DNA from: Sclerotinia nivalis
Lineage: Eukaryota > Ascomycota > Leotiomycetes > Helotiales > Sclerotiniaceae
DNA: 64,000 nucleotides
Assembly: GCA_029531795.1 (NCBI GenBank)
Contig: JAPEIS010000001.1
Coordinates: 5,084,001 to 5,148,000 of the forward strand
Direction of reading: 5' to 3'
The translations under genes were made by a program, and so were the position numbers. Below the pieces are notes generated by a model. That model was not told the DNA's origin, searched no databases, and saw only the letters and a program-made list of their open reading frames with translations. Of the stretch, positions 48,054 to 59,017 are shown piece after piece; positions within the stretch are counted from its first letter, which is position 1; each line of letters begins with the position of its first letter.

Positions 48054-50179
48054 ATGGCAACAACGAGAGAGTCACCGAGACCGCAGAAGAGGGATTTTGC
48101 GGAGTCTTTTGGTTTAATTGAACCTTTTCATGTTGATGAGAATGAGCGAGCTCGTCTCGAAAATCAAAACACGCAAGCAGAACCCGACAATCCCCTCCCA
48201 TCCAAAGAAACCGCAGATAAACCCGAGTCCAACACTACATCCGAATCTCTACCCACACCACCCGTTAGCATACAATCAACCAAACGCGAACGAGAAAGAG
48301 AAGTCTCGCCTGCTGGTAGCACGGCTAGTTCTTTAAGTGATTTGGGATCGAGGAGTACACCTAGTTTGAGAGGGGATTCACCGATGGTTGGCACGGCTTT
48401 TGCGGCTTTGAATGGTAATGGAGATGCGGGTAAGATGCCTCCGGCTAAGAAACCGAAGTTGACGTTTGCGGAGAAGGAGGCGAGGTTGATTGAGAAGAAG
48501 TTTAGGGATGAGGAAAGGAAGAGGGAGAGGGAGAAGAAGGAGAATGATAAGCAGGCGCAATTGGAAGAGAAGAGGAAGAGGGATAGGGAGAGAGATGAGG
48601 AGAAGAGGAAAAAGGATGCTGAGAAAGAAGTTGAGAGGAAGAGAAAAGAGGAAGAAAAGGCTGCGAAGGAGGAAAAGAAGAGATTGAAGGATGAGGAAAA
48701 ACGTAAGAAGGATGAGGAGAAACAGAGAATTGAAGATGAAAAGAAGAAAAAGGCGGCAAGTCAAAAGACTCTATCTTCTTTCTTTGGAACTCCAGCATCG
48801 ACAAAAGCTTCAAAAGATGAAGTCTCGACGAGTCCTGCCTCAACAAGTCTTACCATGGCTGTACCTCCCACAACATCCGCACATTCGACTCCGAGTAAGA
48901 AAGAGATCTCACCATATGAAAAAATGTTTCCGGCTTTCTTCGTTCAAAATGGCGTTAGGCTGGCACCGATCAATCACTTTGAAAGAGATGATGAAGGATC
49001 ACAAGCTTTACAATCTACAATTGATGCATACATTTTGGGTAATCGAAGTCCCGGAAGAAAAAGAGATTTTGATGCTATGGAACTCTTTCCTCTCTCATCG
49101 CGCAATTCAATAAAGCGAGGAAAATCAATTGTAGCTGTACGAGAAATTATGGCCGAATTATCTGGCAACCCTTCAAAACCTATCGACCTTACAACCGACT
49201 CTCAAAATTCTCAGATCAAACGCACAATAACTCAGCTCAAAGATGTTCCTATGAAGTTTTTGAAGTTTCAGGAAGATGTTAGACCTCCATATCAAGGTAC
49301 ATACACACATACTCCTATGTACGGAATATCAAAATTAGCACGCAATCCCATGAGACGCGATCTCCCAAACACAAATTACGATTATGATAGTGAAGCGGAA
49401 TGGATTGAGGATGAAGATGCGGAGGATTTGAATAGTGAAGGAGAGGAGGATGAAGAAGGTCTTGATGATGCGGAGGATATGGATGGATTTCTTGATGATG
49501 AGAATGATGACTTATTGAGTTCGAGACGTGCACTGGGAGGAATACAAGGTGATTTAGAACCAGCTAGTACAGGATTGTGTTGGGAGGATAGGAAGAAGAG
49601 GAGTACAAATGTTAAGATGATGCCATTTAGAATGGAGTTTATTATTGGTAAGTTTATTGTTTTTTGAACTCTCCTTTTTTTTTACTAATGAATAAATGCT
49701 AACATAAACCAGACCCGAAAACCAAATCCATGGATCCCTTCTCAACACAATACTGGGAACCAATCGCACCACCCTCCCAAACTGGAACAATGGATCCTCC
49801 TCGTCTCCTACTGAACTCCATGAAATCAACTAACACTCTTCAAACATCCCCCTCTCCCTTAACCTCTACATCCAACAACAAAGTCTCAAATCATAAAACC
49901 GTTCCACTTTCATTCTTCGGTTCTTCTCCTTCCATATCTTCATCTCTTCCTTTACATCCAGCTGCAGGAGATAACAAGCCTAAGAAGTTTTTACCAGATT
50001 CCGATCTCCCTGCGTTTAAAGAAGCAATTCAAGGAAGTGATTTGAGTAAAGTGGGATTGGTAGAGGTACTGAAGAAGAAGTTTCCGGGTAGGACGGGTGG
50101 CGCTATTAAGGCGACGTTGGATTTAGTGGCGAAGAGAGTGGGTGGGAAGGAGGCGGAGAAGAGATGGGTGTTGGTTTGA
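48054..50179 (+). CDS. chromatin assembly factor 1 large subunit (CAF-1 p150/Rlf2-like)
   Basis: Two exons (48054-49647, 49713-50179; 65-bp intron, GTAAGT donor) encode 686 aa. CAF-1 deposits H3-H4 on newly replicated DNA in the nucleus. Domains: a disordered N-terminus; a long KER region of Lys/Glu/Arg repeats (about 139-234) forming a coiled coil or DNA-binding helix; a PCNA-interacting PIP box QKTLSSFF (237-244) directly after it; an RPPYQGTYTH segment; an ED acidic domain beginning YDYDSEAEWIEDEDAED that binds histones; the WEDRKKRS segment; and a C-terminal winged-helix region (LPAFKEAIQGSDLSKVGL ... KRWVLV). All expected parts of the family are present, including the acidic domain right before a splice junction in the conserved MEFI.D region. 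Confidence 0.9.
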
Positions 50180-52092
50180 GGGGTTAGCGCAGGATGTCCT
50201 CGCTACTGTCTATAGATGCGGGTCTCTGTCCTCTTATCGCAAGAACAGATTATGAGTAAAGGAAATTTTAAGCGGTGGGTACGAGGAGTTTTGGGCGTAT
50301 GCATAGAATAGATAGCTAGGTGCTTTTACTTGCTACATTGCAACTTACGTTTTGGGACTGGCTGGTTGGACTGGTTGGGTGGACTGGCATTGATGGGGTA
50401 AAAATGATGCGAGGGATGAACTTTGATATAAATATTGTTTGTTTGTGTGGGCCACCAATGAGCGAGCTGTATACATACCATTTCATCATATCATATCATA
50501 CATAAGATTACATACATACACCATGGTTTATTCGTGAGGTGTATGTTGTGATAGATAGGTAGATAGATGTATAGGTAGATAGATGGGTAATACTAGGTGG
50601 TTAGTTAGTCTTTGCTAGGCTGGTTTGATGGCTGGTTGATGGGTATGTATATATATATCTAGTAGTGGATTCATGAGTGTAATTGTAAATGTAAATGTGA
50701 ATGTGAATGTGAATGTGAATAGATCATAGATTTATTTGCTGTATTTTCTTTTGTGGTGGTTGTATTGTTATTTATATATTGTGGGGGTTTTGGGGGTGAT
50801 GGGGAAAGGGAAAAGAGAAGGGAGAGGAGGGGCAAGGAGAGAAAGGGGTGGGATGGGATGGGATGGGATTGGATGGGATGTTAAGATGCGGGGGGTTTTT
50901 TTTTCAGTGAGTTAGTGGTTGGGCGGGTGAGTGAGTGAGTAATAAAAATGATGAGAGTGATGGAAATGATGGAAGTGATAGTTACAAGTAGAGTAGTAAA
51001 AATAAGATTCCTTCATCATCGATCCATTGTATAGCCCGTATAACAACAGCATTAAATCAATCATCAAATCCAACCAACCCCTATTCATTACCGAGAACCC
51101 CTTTTTTCAACTATCTATCTACCTAGGTATATATATATATACAAATAGATGACTTAATCTTAAATCTTCAATCCTCCTGAACAAAATAAACTAAAGTACT
51201 CTTAGCTCATCGATCGTACATCAATATCCAGGAATATTCCTTTCTTTTTTGTAGATATTGTATTAGTTGTAATATGTTCTGATTCGATTCCTGGACACTT
51301 TTGTCAGAGGTAGGCTGTATACGTTGATATCGATATCTTGTTGTTTGAGATCACACAATTGCGAGGATTTCTAGAGAGTTTTAACGGTGGGGTGGGCTGT
51401 AATATCTGGTTTTGGGGGGTTATTTTGTTTGTGGATGATTTGGAGTGGTACGTGAGAGCCCTGAGATCCTCAATCTTGACGTATTACAATTTAAGACTAC
51501 ATCGGGTATTTTAACCACTGTATTAGATAGATTACTTGAGTAATTTAGCTGAAAGAAATATGTTTTTATAAACAGAGTCTTTTTTCATTAATGGTGGAGT
51601 ATTAGTAATACAGTCGTCTAAAATTAGATGAGTGAGGCTTATGTGTAACTTTCTTATAATATATATACTTTTAGTCACCTCAAAAGGTTGATAAGATAAA
51701 TTGGGATGTATTCGAGGTGAGGTGATTTTGTAGGAATTTCAGTATCTCGCTTCGGTGTCCTAATCACTAATTCACAATAATGAGTTTAAAGGTATATAAT
51801 ATACTAATCGGAGAAATATTCCTAGTGTTTCCCGCAGTCTTGGTTATTGTGCATAGATTAAGATCAATGAATAATTTGAATTTGGTTTTTTTTTTAAATT
51901 CGTAATTTGTACAATTAAAGTTTAGAAATTTACTTTTTTGACTTGATTTTTATACAAAGATCGTTAGAAAAAAATAACTGTTCTTTCAAAAGTATATAAT
52001 TCCTATGAGGAAACTTACAAAATATTTGAAATTGTAAAAAATATGTTTTGATGATATAAGGATTTTCGGTTTATCAAAAGGAATTTCTTATA
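50180..52092. other. intergenic region with simple repeats
   Basis: No gene is supported. The first part has GATA/GGTAGATA repeats (about 50540-50600), a (GTGAAT)n run (about 50681-50720) and a GGGATG run (about 50845-50880). The remainder is AT-rich and ends at the left inverted repeat of the transposon. Confidence 0.5.
50681..50720. repeat. (GTAAAT/GTGAAT)n microsatellite
   Basis: A short hexanucleotide run drifting from GTAAAT to GTGAAT. It is intergenic with no evident function. Confidence 0.8.
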
Positions 52093-52150
52093 ACGTGGTT
52101 TATCAGTGTGCGGGTCATATCAGTGTGTGGGTCACTTTCACCTCAATTCA
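52093..52150 (+). repeat. left terminal inverted repeat of the pogo-type element
   Basis: It starts ACGTGGTTTATCAG directly after a TA and carries two near-identical 17-bp subrepeats. It is a perfect match to 53887-53944 in inverse orientation. Confidence 0.92.
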
Positions 52151-52190
52151 ATCTCTTCTCTTTCAACACGCGTTTTATCAACAATCTACA

Positions 52191-53837
52191 ATGAATTCGA
52201 ATAACCAAAAAGCCTGTATACTCCTCGCTATCGAAGCTATTCAAAAAGACAAAAAAATAAGCATTCGAAAAGTTGCGAAGATGTATAATATCTCGAATAC
52301 AACACTACAGCGTAGAATTAATGGTTTTACTCCTCGCTCCGAATATCGACCTAAATCTTATAATCTTTCAGAACTAGAAGAGAATATCATTTCTGAGTAT
52401 ATACTCGATATGGATATGAGAGGATTTCTACCTAAACTTAGAAATGTGGAAGATATGGCGAATCATATTCTTGAATCGAGGGGTGCAAAGTGTGTTGGGA
52501 AGCTCTGAGCGTATCGATTCGTAAAGCGTCGAATCGAATTAAAGATGCATTTTAGTTGTGTTTATGATTTTCAAAGAGTTTTTTGTGAAGATCCTAAGCT
52601 TATTGAAGAGTGGTTTCGATTGGTTTCGAATATGCGAGTGAAATATGGTATTCTCGACAGCAATTTCTACAATTTCGACGAAACAGGCTTTATGATGGGG
52701 ATTATATGTGCTGCAATGGTTGTCATTAGTGCTGAAAGATACAATAGAAGTAAATCAGTACAATTAGGTAATCGAGAATAAACTATAGTAATAATATGTG
52801 GAAATGGGGAGGGTAAAACTATACCCCCATTTCTAATAGTTCAAGGATAGGTTCATCTTTCCAATTGGTATACCGAAACCGACTTTCCTGCGGAATAGGC
52901 TATTAAACCTATATCTAATGGATAAACAAACAATAAGACAGGTTTAGAATAATTGAAACACTTCGATAAGCATACTAAGAATCGAAGAAAGGGCAAATAT
53001 CGAATATTGGTACTAGATAAGCATGAAAGCTATGAATCAGTACCTTTTCAGTCGTATTGCAAAGAGAATGATATTATCTGTTTAAAATTACCACCATATT
53101 CAAGTCATTTAACTCAACCACTTGATATTGGCTATTTTAGCAGCCTGAAACGTTCATATAATACTCAAATTGATAGGTTTATCAAAGCATATATCAATCA
53201 TATTTCGAAAGTTGAATTCTTTATAGCTTTCAAAGCTGCATACCAAGAATCAATTACGATTCAGAATATGAAATCAGGATTTCGAGGAACAGGTTTAATA
53301 CCATTTGATCCTAAAGCTGTACTTTCGAAACTAGATATTCGAATTCGCACACCTACTCCCCCCTCTTTCGATCAAGATTTATGGATTTCTCAAACCCCTC
53401 ACAATCCAACTGAAGCTCTTTCACAATCGATTTTAGTAAGATCTCGAATGACTTGTCATCAATCAAGCTCTCCTACACCTATATTCGAGACTATATTAGC
53501 TTTAGCTAAAGGTACAGAGAGATTAGCACATGAAAATACACTTTTAAATGCAGAGATTCGTATACTTCGGGCAGCAAATGAAGCATTAAGCAAGCATCGA
53601 TACACAAAAAAAACTCAATTACGTCAAGAAGGAGTACTTACTGAACAAAAGGCTACCGATATATTATCTCAGCAAAAAGTTGATATTCAGATTCAACACA
53701 ACGAACATCAAAAAGGGAGGAATTCTAATGAGGAAGCATCTTCTAGTCGATACTATAGTAAGTATAGAAAGACTAGGCATAATACAAGGACTTGTCAAAA
53801 TAATGTAATAGATCCTAGATTATTAGAATCTTTATAG
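52191..53837 (+). pseudogene. pogo/Fot1-type transposase with six in-frame stops
   Basis: A single frame of 548 codons runs from the ATG at 52191 to a TAG at 53835, with no frameshift but six stops at 52506, 52779, 52848, 52896, 52923 and 52950. N-terminal: a psq-type helix-turn-helix (SIRKVAKMYNISNTTLQRRI) and the start of a CENPB-type DNA-binding domain (ELEENIISEYILDM). Middle: NFDETGF with the first catalytic Asp. Then ILVLDKHES with the second Asp, LPPYSSHLTQPLDIGYF with the third, and SGFRGTGLIPFDP. The C-terminal part is a coiled-coil-like segment. From what I know of this family, five stops fall where Trp is conserved (for example NREW, NGW, GLEWLKHFDKHT) and the sixth at a Gln/Lys position. 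All are thus explained by C-to-T or G-to-A changes. The copy is inactive as written. Confidence 0.88.
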
Positions 53838-53886
53838 TTTTAATCAATTGATTTAATTGTTGTTGAATAATATGGGTTTGAAAGAG

Positions 53887-53944
53887 TGAATTGAGGTGAA
53901 AGTGACCCACACACTGATATGACCCGCACACTGATAAACCACGT
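53887..53944 (-). repeat. right terminal inverted repeat of the pogo-type element
   Basis: It ends in CTGATAAACCACGT followed by TA, and is the exact reverse complement of 52093-52150. Confidence 0.92.
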
Positions 53945-54704
53945 TATCTCTTGTAATTCTTATAAAACCGTTAAGTGGAGTAGCTGTGTTTTGGTTGTGG
54001 GTGTAAAAATGGGCCTTGGCGTAATGAGCTGACTAGTACTGCATGTAGGGTACCGATAATCGAGGGTGTTGTAGAAATTGAGCCTCGTTAAACTTATCTC
54101 GCCGTAAGAAAGCAAAGGACCATACACCGCCATCGTTCTTCAACGACTGGTTGGATTGGTTGCCGGTGCCTCCTGATTGTCGCTTGGGCCTCAATATTAA
54201 CGAAGAACCTTTTGGACGGGGTGTAATTCCAGCTTGATGCTCCAAAAGTAAATCCAGTGTTCTGTTGTACTTTGGAATCCCTTACATGGGAAATGCCCGT
54301 TTCTTTGATAGGAGTATGTGACTTTAGCTCTTGGAGACTTCCTTGTTGGGTTGATATTCCGTCTTTTTATTTGAAGAAATAGAAAAACGTTTGAAATTCC
54401 CCATCTCAACTTCAGTAGACGAGTATATTTTATTGTAAAAGATCTAGTTGTGAAATTGCGATTGAATTTTGAGTTTTAATTGCATATTGAGGGTAGCCTA
54501 CACAAGGTTCCTTGGAGATAGAGTATAACTGGTTAAATAGTAACGCAAATAATCAATTCAACTTCAATAATAATTGTTGTCTCTGGTATACAATATGTCT
54601 AAACGATAGAAGTGAAATGAGTATGTCTAAAACGCGATTTGGGTCTCTTAGTAAGCCAGTTCTATTCGATCAAGTCCCAGCGACTGTTGTTACCAACTGT
54701 TTCT
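53945..54704. other. interval between transposon and caspase-like gene
   Basis: The interval holds short minus-strand ORFs (54033-54245 and 54197-54409) that could be an eroded gene tail, but I recognise nothing. The 3' UTR of the caspase-like gene is expected at its right end. Confidence 0.4.
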
Positions 54705-56257
54705 CTAGGCTTTCCAGTCAGCAGACTGACGTCTCTTCGATCTCTTCTCGCGGGGTGTAGATGGAAAATTAGAAGTCGAATCATGAATCGTTTTATCCTC
54801 TCTCTTCCTCTTTTTGGGCAAATCCGAAACTTCATCCGTTCCACTTCTCCCACCTACATCAAGCCCAATTTCCGGCGCGGGACTTGGAAATAGATTGGGT
54901 GTACCAATATTGCTTTCTTCGGATGATATTGAGGATTCTTGTTGCACAGTAGGTGTGATGGGTGTGACGGGTGAAAATTCTACAACATCCACGCTTGAGA
55001 TCGAGTCTCGAGCTCTATATCGTTTCTTTGTGTGGTTTCGCCAATGGCTTACGACATCCCACAAATTTTTCTTCGTTGAACTGGAAGTATTTATACCCTC
55101 CCAAAGAACTGTGGATGCTACGAAGTCCCCTTCACTGATGATTTTGGAGATGGCTTGCGCGAACTCTCTGACCATCTTTTCGGTGATTTTTCCGTTGAAG
55201 ACGAACCTGAGATTGATCGTTTCCATTATCTCATCCATAATCGCTATGCTCTTTTCTTCTGTGGTCTTTGGTTTTGATTGTTTGTCTAATGGGACAAGGA
55301 CAATCTTCCTCCGAGAGCCTATCAGGCCTCGTTCTGTTAATCTTGGGGCCTGGGGTCGGGGAAAGTTTGGTGCTTGACAGATCTTTCTCAGCAGCTCGTG
55401 TGTACTAAAACTTCTCCCGGGCTTAAAACAGACCATCTCCTTTAAAGCCCAGATCAGTGCAGTTGTGAATGACTCTGGTCCTGGCCTTTTAGTGGTAGAT
55501 CTTTGCGAAGTAGCAGCCATGTATTCAAATGCTCTTTTGGTAAAATCCCCGCCACGAACACCGCGATCCATTTCGCCAGCATTGCAACAGTCAAATATTA
55601 CTAAAACATCACTTTGAGTGTTTTGAATATTGTGTTCGGCAGAGCTCCAGACAATCTCGTGTAGTTCATTGTTTTTAGCCGGGATAGCCGTTGATCTGTT
55701 CGTGCGTTTAGCAATGTTCTTCACTTAGGCAAGTTTTCTATTTCTCACCCAATTAAAGCTAATCCATCCTCACCATCGATAAGTTTACCATGCCCGGCAT
55801 AGTACACTATCAGAAGAGTATTTGGGTCGTCATGACTATGAACGAACTCGGCAAGGAATAGATTTATCTGTGTCTGTGGGTGCTTCTTCGGGTCCTGCTT
55901 CAAAACCTTTTGTGTTGTTTGGTACTTGAAAGTATTTCGAAAGACCCTCTCGAGATCGTCAACCTGTTGATGTTAGCCCCTATGAAGGTGCAAGCTTCAT
56001 TCAAAATTCATTACCTCTTGCTGTACATGGAGATCATCATCTTCTCGATGCCACGATAACAAAAGAATATGTGCTTCACGGTACGCTAGAGAAGCATTTT
56101 TTGCACTTATCTGCTCATCCCAAATGGCTTTTAGTTTAGAATCTTCCGATGCCTCTTTGTCCTGGTAGTCCTTCTCCGGGATGACGATTGCAGACTGTGT
56201 AGTTTTCATATTGTCAAAGACAGTCTTCGGTAAAGAATTAGCCTTATTGAAGGCCAT
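54705..56257 (-). CDS. caspase-like peptidase (C14 fold) with long C-terminal region
   Basis: Three exons (56257-56015, 55963-55749, 55695-54705) encode 482 aa. The caspase fold is shown by the catalytic His motif LLIVYYAGHG (His139) and the Cys motif VLVIFDCCNAG (Cys190 by the D-x-C pattern), with strands in the expected order. The EIVWSSAEHNIQNTQSDVL segment before the Cys is typical of fungal caspase-like proteins. The segment TKRAFEYMAATSQRST follows the Cys. After about residue 320 comes a region (MDEIMETINLRFVF ... FAQAISKIISEGDFV) without a family I know, then a Ser/Pro-rich, basic tail ending in a KR-rich cluster. Such peptidases cleave after Arg or Lys, and some act in fungal programmed cell death. 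The third exon's acceptor was placed to leave a 53-bp intron with a TGCTAAAC branch. It diverges from the small gene at 56711. Confidence 0.82.
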
Positions 56258-56710
56258 TTCAAAGGTTATATAGTCTCAGAGTGTGGAATGCAATTGAGTA
56301 GCTTCGTATAGTAGAATCGTTTTGGAGGGCGGCGGGGCTTTTAATAAATGCCGCCAGTTACAGTAGCCTCCTGGTCAATTGTGCCAAAAGCTGGATCAGG
56401 ATAAGTCATACAAATAGTGAGGCAGAATGTGGCTGTGTACGCCAAGGATAAGCTCCCACGGTGTACCCCTCGTTCTTTTGGCTGATTTCCTCGGTGAACC
56501 CAATGGGCTTAAGTATGTAACCGCCTGCAACCCAAACAACAGTTGCAGGGTCACACCAAATAGAGGCTCTGCAAAGTCATAAAAAGGTCGATTTAAAGAT
56601 CCCCTCTCAAGGCTTTATTACGGGCAAATTCGTTTTTCTTTACATCAAACCTTCGCACGTAGTATTGAGAGCACTTCCACCAAAGATACCTTACCAATCT
56701 GCCTTGCAAG
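56258..56710. other. divergent promoter region
   Basis: A 450-bp interval between the caspase-like gene and the small gene on the other strand. It is presumably a shared bidirectional promoter. No ORF is supported. Confidence 0.5.
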
Positions 56711-57105
56711 ATGTCAGAAATACTGTCAAATGATACAGACATTATTGTAAGCGCTCAAATTACACGAGAGGTTTAATTTGCTAGACTCCTTACTGATTTT
56801 CGAAAGAGACCACAAACGCCTGAAGACCGCTCAATTTATACGGGGTCTGGAAACCCCTCCGAAGTAAGTATTATTTGAATGTCATTGTGGAATAATGATT
56901 TAAATTCCCAAACTAGTCAATTGCATTGTTCGATGTAGGAGATAGTGCTTGGTTGAGCATCCCAAGGAAAGGCAACTTCGAATTCATAATCACCGAGAGA
57001 AAGCAAGAGAAAGGAAAGTTCATGTATCAGGTCAAGGATCCCAAAAGCGGGGTACTGTATGAGGAAGGTGAATGGTTCAAACAGGAAAGGCTCAGCTCAG
57101 CTTGA
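56711..57105 (+). CDS. small hypothetical protein, 93 aa, possible SH3/Tudor-like barrel
   Basis: Three short exons (56711-56746, 56807-56863, 56917-57105) join in phase to 93 aa, with introns of 60 and 53 bp. The first exon is only 12 codons. The C-terminal 60 residues have a beta-rich pattern: FDVGDSAWLSIPRKGNFEF, then KFMYQVKDPKSGVLYEEG and EWFKQERL. This resembles the small VGD...Y.V.D..G...G barrel proteins common in fungal accessory regions. I cannot name the family. No signal peptide or membrane segment is seen. Too short for a simple ORF scan; the call rests on consistent splicing and clean phase. It lies between the caspase-like and DUF6594 genes. Confidence 0.65.
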
Positions 57106-57402
57106 TCATGCGGCTTATCGTGGGGGCCGGATTTGATTGGTTGTACATGTCAGGCTGTACTTGCATAGGCTCCTATGCGGGCCGCCTTTTGTAGCAATGT
57201 AGCAATGTAGCTGAAGTTTGAGTGCTTCTTACAGGAATTAACGTCGCCCGTCATTGAGTTATGGAAAAATCGTAGGGAACACATCGTAAGAGTCTAAAGC
57301 CTCACAACTAGCCTCAAATTCAACGATAAACATCAATATAAGCCACAGCACCTCGTTCAAGAGACGGCCCCATTCTCCACTACTTCATTATCAATTGACA
57401 CA

Positions 57403-58728
57403 ATGACTTCAAACACGCTACCATTATTTAACTCCTCATGTACTACGCCTACGACTTCCACCAAATTCTCCGAAGCAAGCACCTTGGGAACAAAATTGTC
57501 GGCTCCCACGACCAAAACACTCTCCCAATACCGAGAAAAGCTCATTCAATGGCGTCCATGGAGAGCATCAAAGTCTACTAGTGATGAAGACCCACGAAAG
57601 CCTCACGTGAGGAGCCGTAAGTCTGCAACAAATAATACACCAAGTTAAATGACCAACCATTCTCCTCTTAGTTCACGAAAATCAAAAAAGCTATCGGTCC
57701 CTAAGCATATTTCTAGACAGTGATGACAACTTTAAAATCTATCGAAGCTTCGGATATCTTCATTCACGTCTACTTCTCCGTAAACAGGACGAGATTCGTC
57801 GACTTGAAGGGGAGCTAGATGAACTAGATGACCTTGATGAAGCAGAAGATGCACCAGATAAGAGACGTGCACGATCTAGAAACGCAGATTTAGCAGCCGA
57901 GAAAAGGGAACTTGCTGAAAATTCAACTCTTCGGACGAGAACTGTAGTTTTGGACGAAATAGAAGAGACACTAGCGGCCTATGGTGGGTACTCTTAACCA
58001 ACCAGGATCGATTACACAATTACTAACCTTCATATGTCAGACCAATTGCTACTGAGATCACAACATGTGAATGCCATGAACCGCCCCGCTGAGAGTGATT
58101 ATCAAAGTGTTGAACGATACATTTTCGACAAGAAACCTCTCGTTGACGAGGAGCAAGGTTTCATATATGAGAAGAATGATCTCATCACGCTACGCGAGGG
58201 AAGGGAAGGTGCGTTCCTCGATACCCTAACCGAAAGATTTCTCCAAGTCTTTCATTGCGCATTCTTACAGGTCGAGTACCCAAGTTCTCCCCCTCAAGGA
58301 AATCCAAGCTGATAGCCAGCAACAGTCTCTCTTTTGTACTTCAGCAGACCGTGAAAAAACCACCGATCCAAATCTCCACTACTACAGCAAGTCCCGAAGA
58401 GACACCTTTGTAACCAGTCTTCTCGTACTCGTTTTACTCCTCCTTCTCATTCTCCCAGTATTCGTCCTATACCGACTTACAGAACATCACAACCTCGATA
58501 TCACGTATACAATTAGTATAGGCGTGCTATTAATTTTCACGCTCTTGTTTTCGGCGGTTTTGTCGCTTTTTACACAGGCGAAAAGACATGAGATTTTTGG
58601 GGCTGCCGCCGGGTGGGTTATTTCTCGTTCATATACCACAAGTTTGGATTTGACGAACAAGAACTAATTGAAGCAGGTACTGTGCAGTATTGGTGGTGTT
58701 TATCAGTAATATCCCGAATGTTAATTGA
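57403..58728 (+). CDS. DUF6594 domain membrane protein
   Basis: Five exons (57403-57616, 57672-57983, 58041-58283, 58345-58612, 58677-58728) join in phase to 362 aa. An N-terminal Ser/Thr-rich stretch of about 50 residues is followed by the DUF6594 hallmarks: SLSIFLDSDDNFKIYRSF, then LLLRKQDEIRRLEGELDELD (a coiled-coil-like helix), an acidic and Arg-rich linker, and the AYDQLLLRSQHV helix. Later come ITLREGREGAFLDTLTERFL and EKTTDPNLHYYSKSRRDTF. The protein ends with three closely spaced membrane helices, beginning LLVLVLLLLLILPVFVLY, and a short tail (SNIPNVN). DUF6594 proteins are an abundant fungal family without a defined function; the fold is thought to be a helical bundle anchored in a membrane. 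The acceptors for exons 4 and 5 were chosen by phase and by restoring family sequence. Confidence 0.85.
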
Positions 58729-59017
58729 TAGCGGGACTCCAAAACACTATGTAGTTGCTCGATTGTACTATTTCTCTTTTTCACGAGAAAATGAGGAAAT
58801 ATTTGATGCCGAGGGTCATCACGAAAGGATGCGCAAAGCTTTACAGACGACTTGTTCTTAATCTTTTATCTCTACATAAATTTATTCCTGATTATGTTTG
58901 TCTCAAACGTCTTTATATCTCTTTGCTCTTTTGAAAGAATTTCATTCCCGTACCAAATAAGGAACCAGCTATGTTAAATACCATCCACATACTACCACGC
59001 GGTGCATTAACAGACTT

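Larger units (their letters stand above)
52093..53944 (+). mobile_element. Fot1/pogo-type DNA transposon (1852 bp)
   Basis: The element is bounded by 58-bp inverted repeats, 52093-52150 and 53887-53944, which are identical base for base after reverse complementing. Each end is flanked by TA, the expected target-site duplication of the Tc1/mariner/pogo superfamily. Each inverted repeat contains two 17-bp subrepeats, at 52102-52118 and 52119-52135 on the left, differing at two bases; these are likely transposase binding sites. One ORF-sized transposase frame fills the interior, broken by stops. Size and layout match Fot1/Pot2-like elements. Confidence 0.9.

Noticed and set aside
48378..48846. 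Leu/Ser/Pro-rich minus-strand ORFs
   Set aside because: They are shadows of the Lys/Glu/Arg-rich KER region of the CAF-1 gene.
52095..52190. Upstream ATG at 52095 as the transposase start
   Set aside because: It lies inside the inverted repeat; the ATG at 52191 directly precedes the DNA-binding domain as in related elements.
54814..55377. 187-codon plus-strand ORF
   Set aside because: It lies entirely antisense to the caspase-like gene, where the DCCNAG and YYAGHG motifs fix the true strand.
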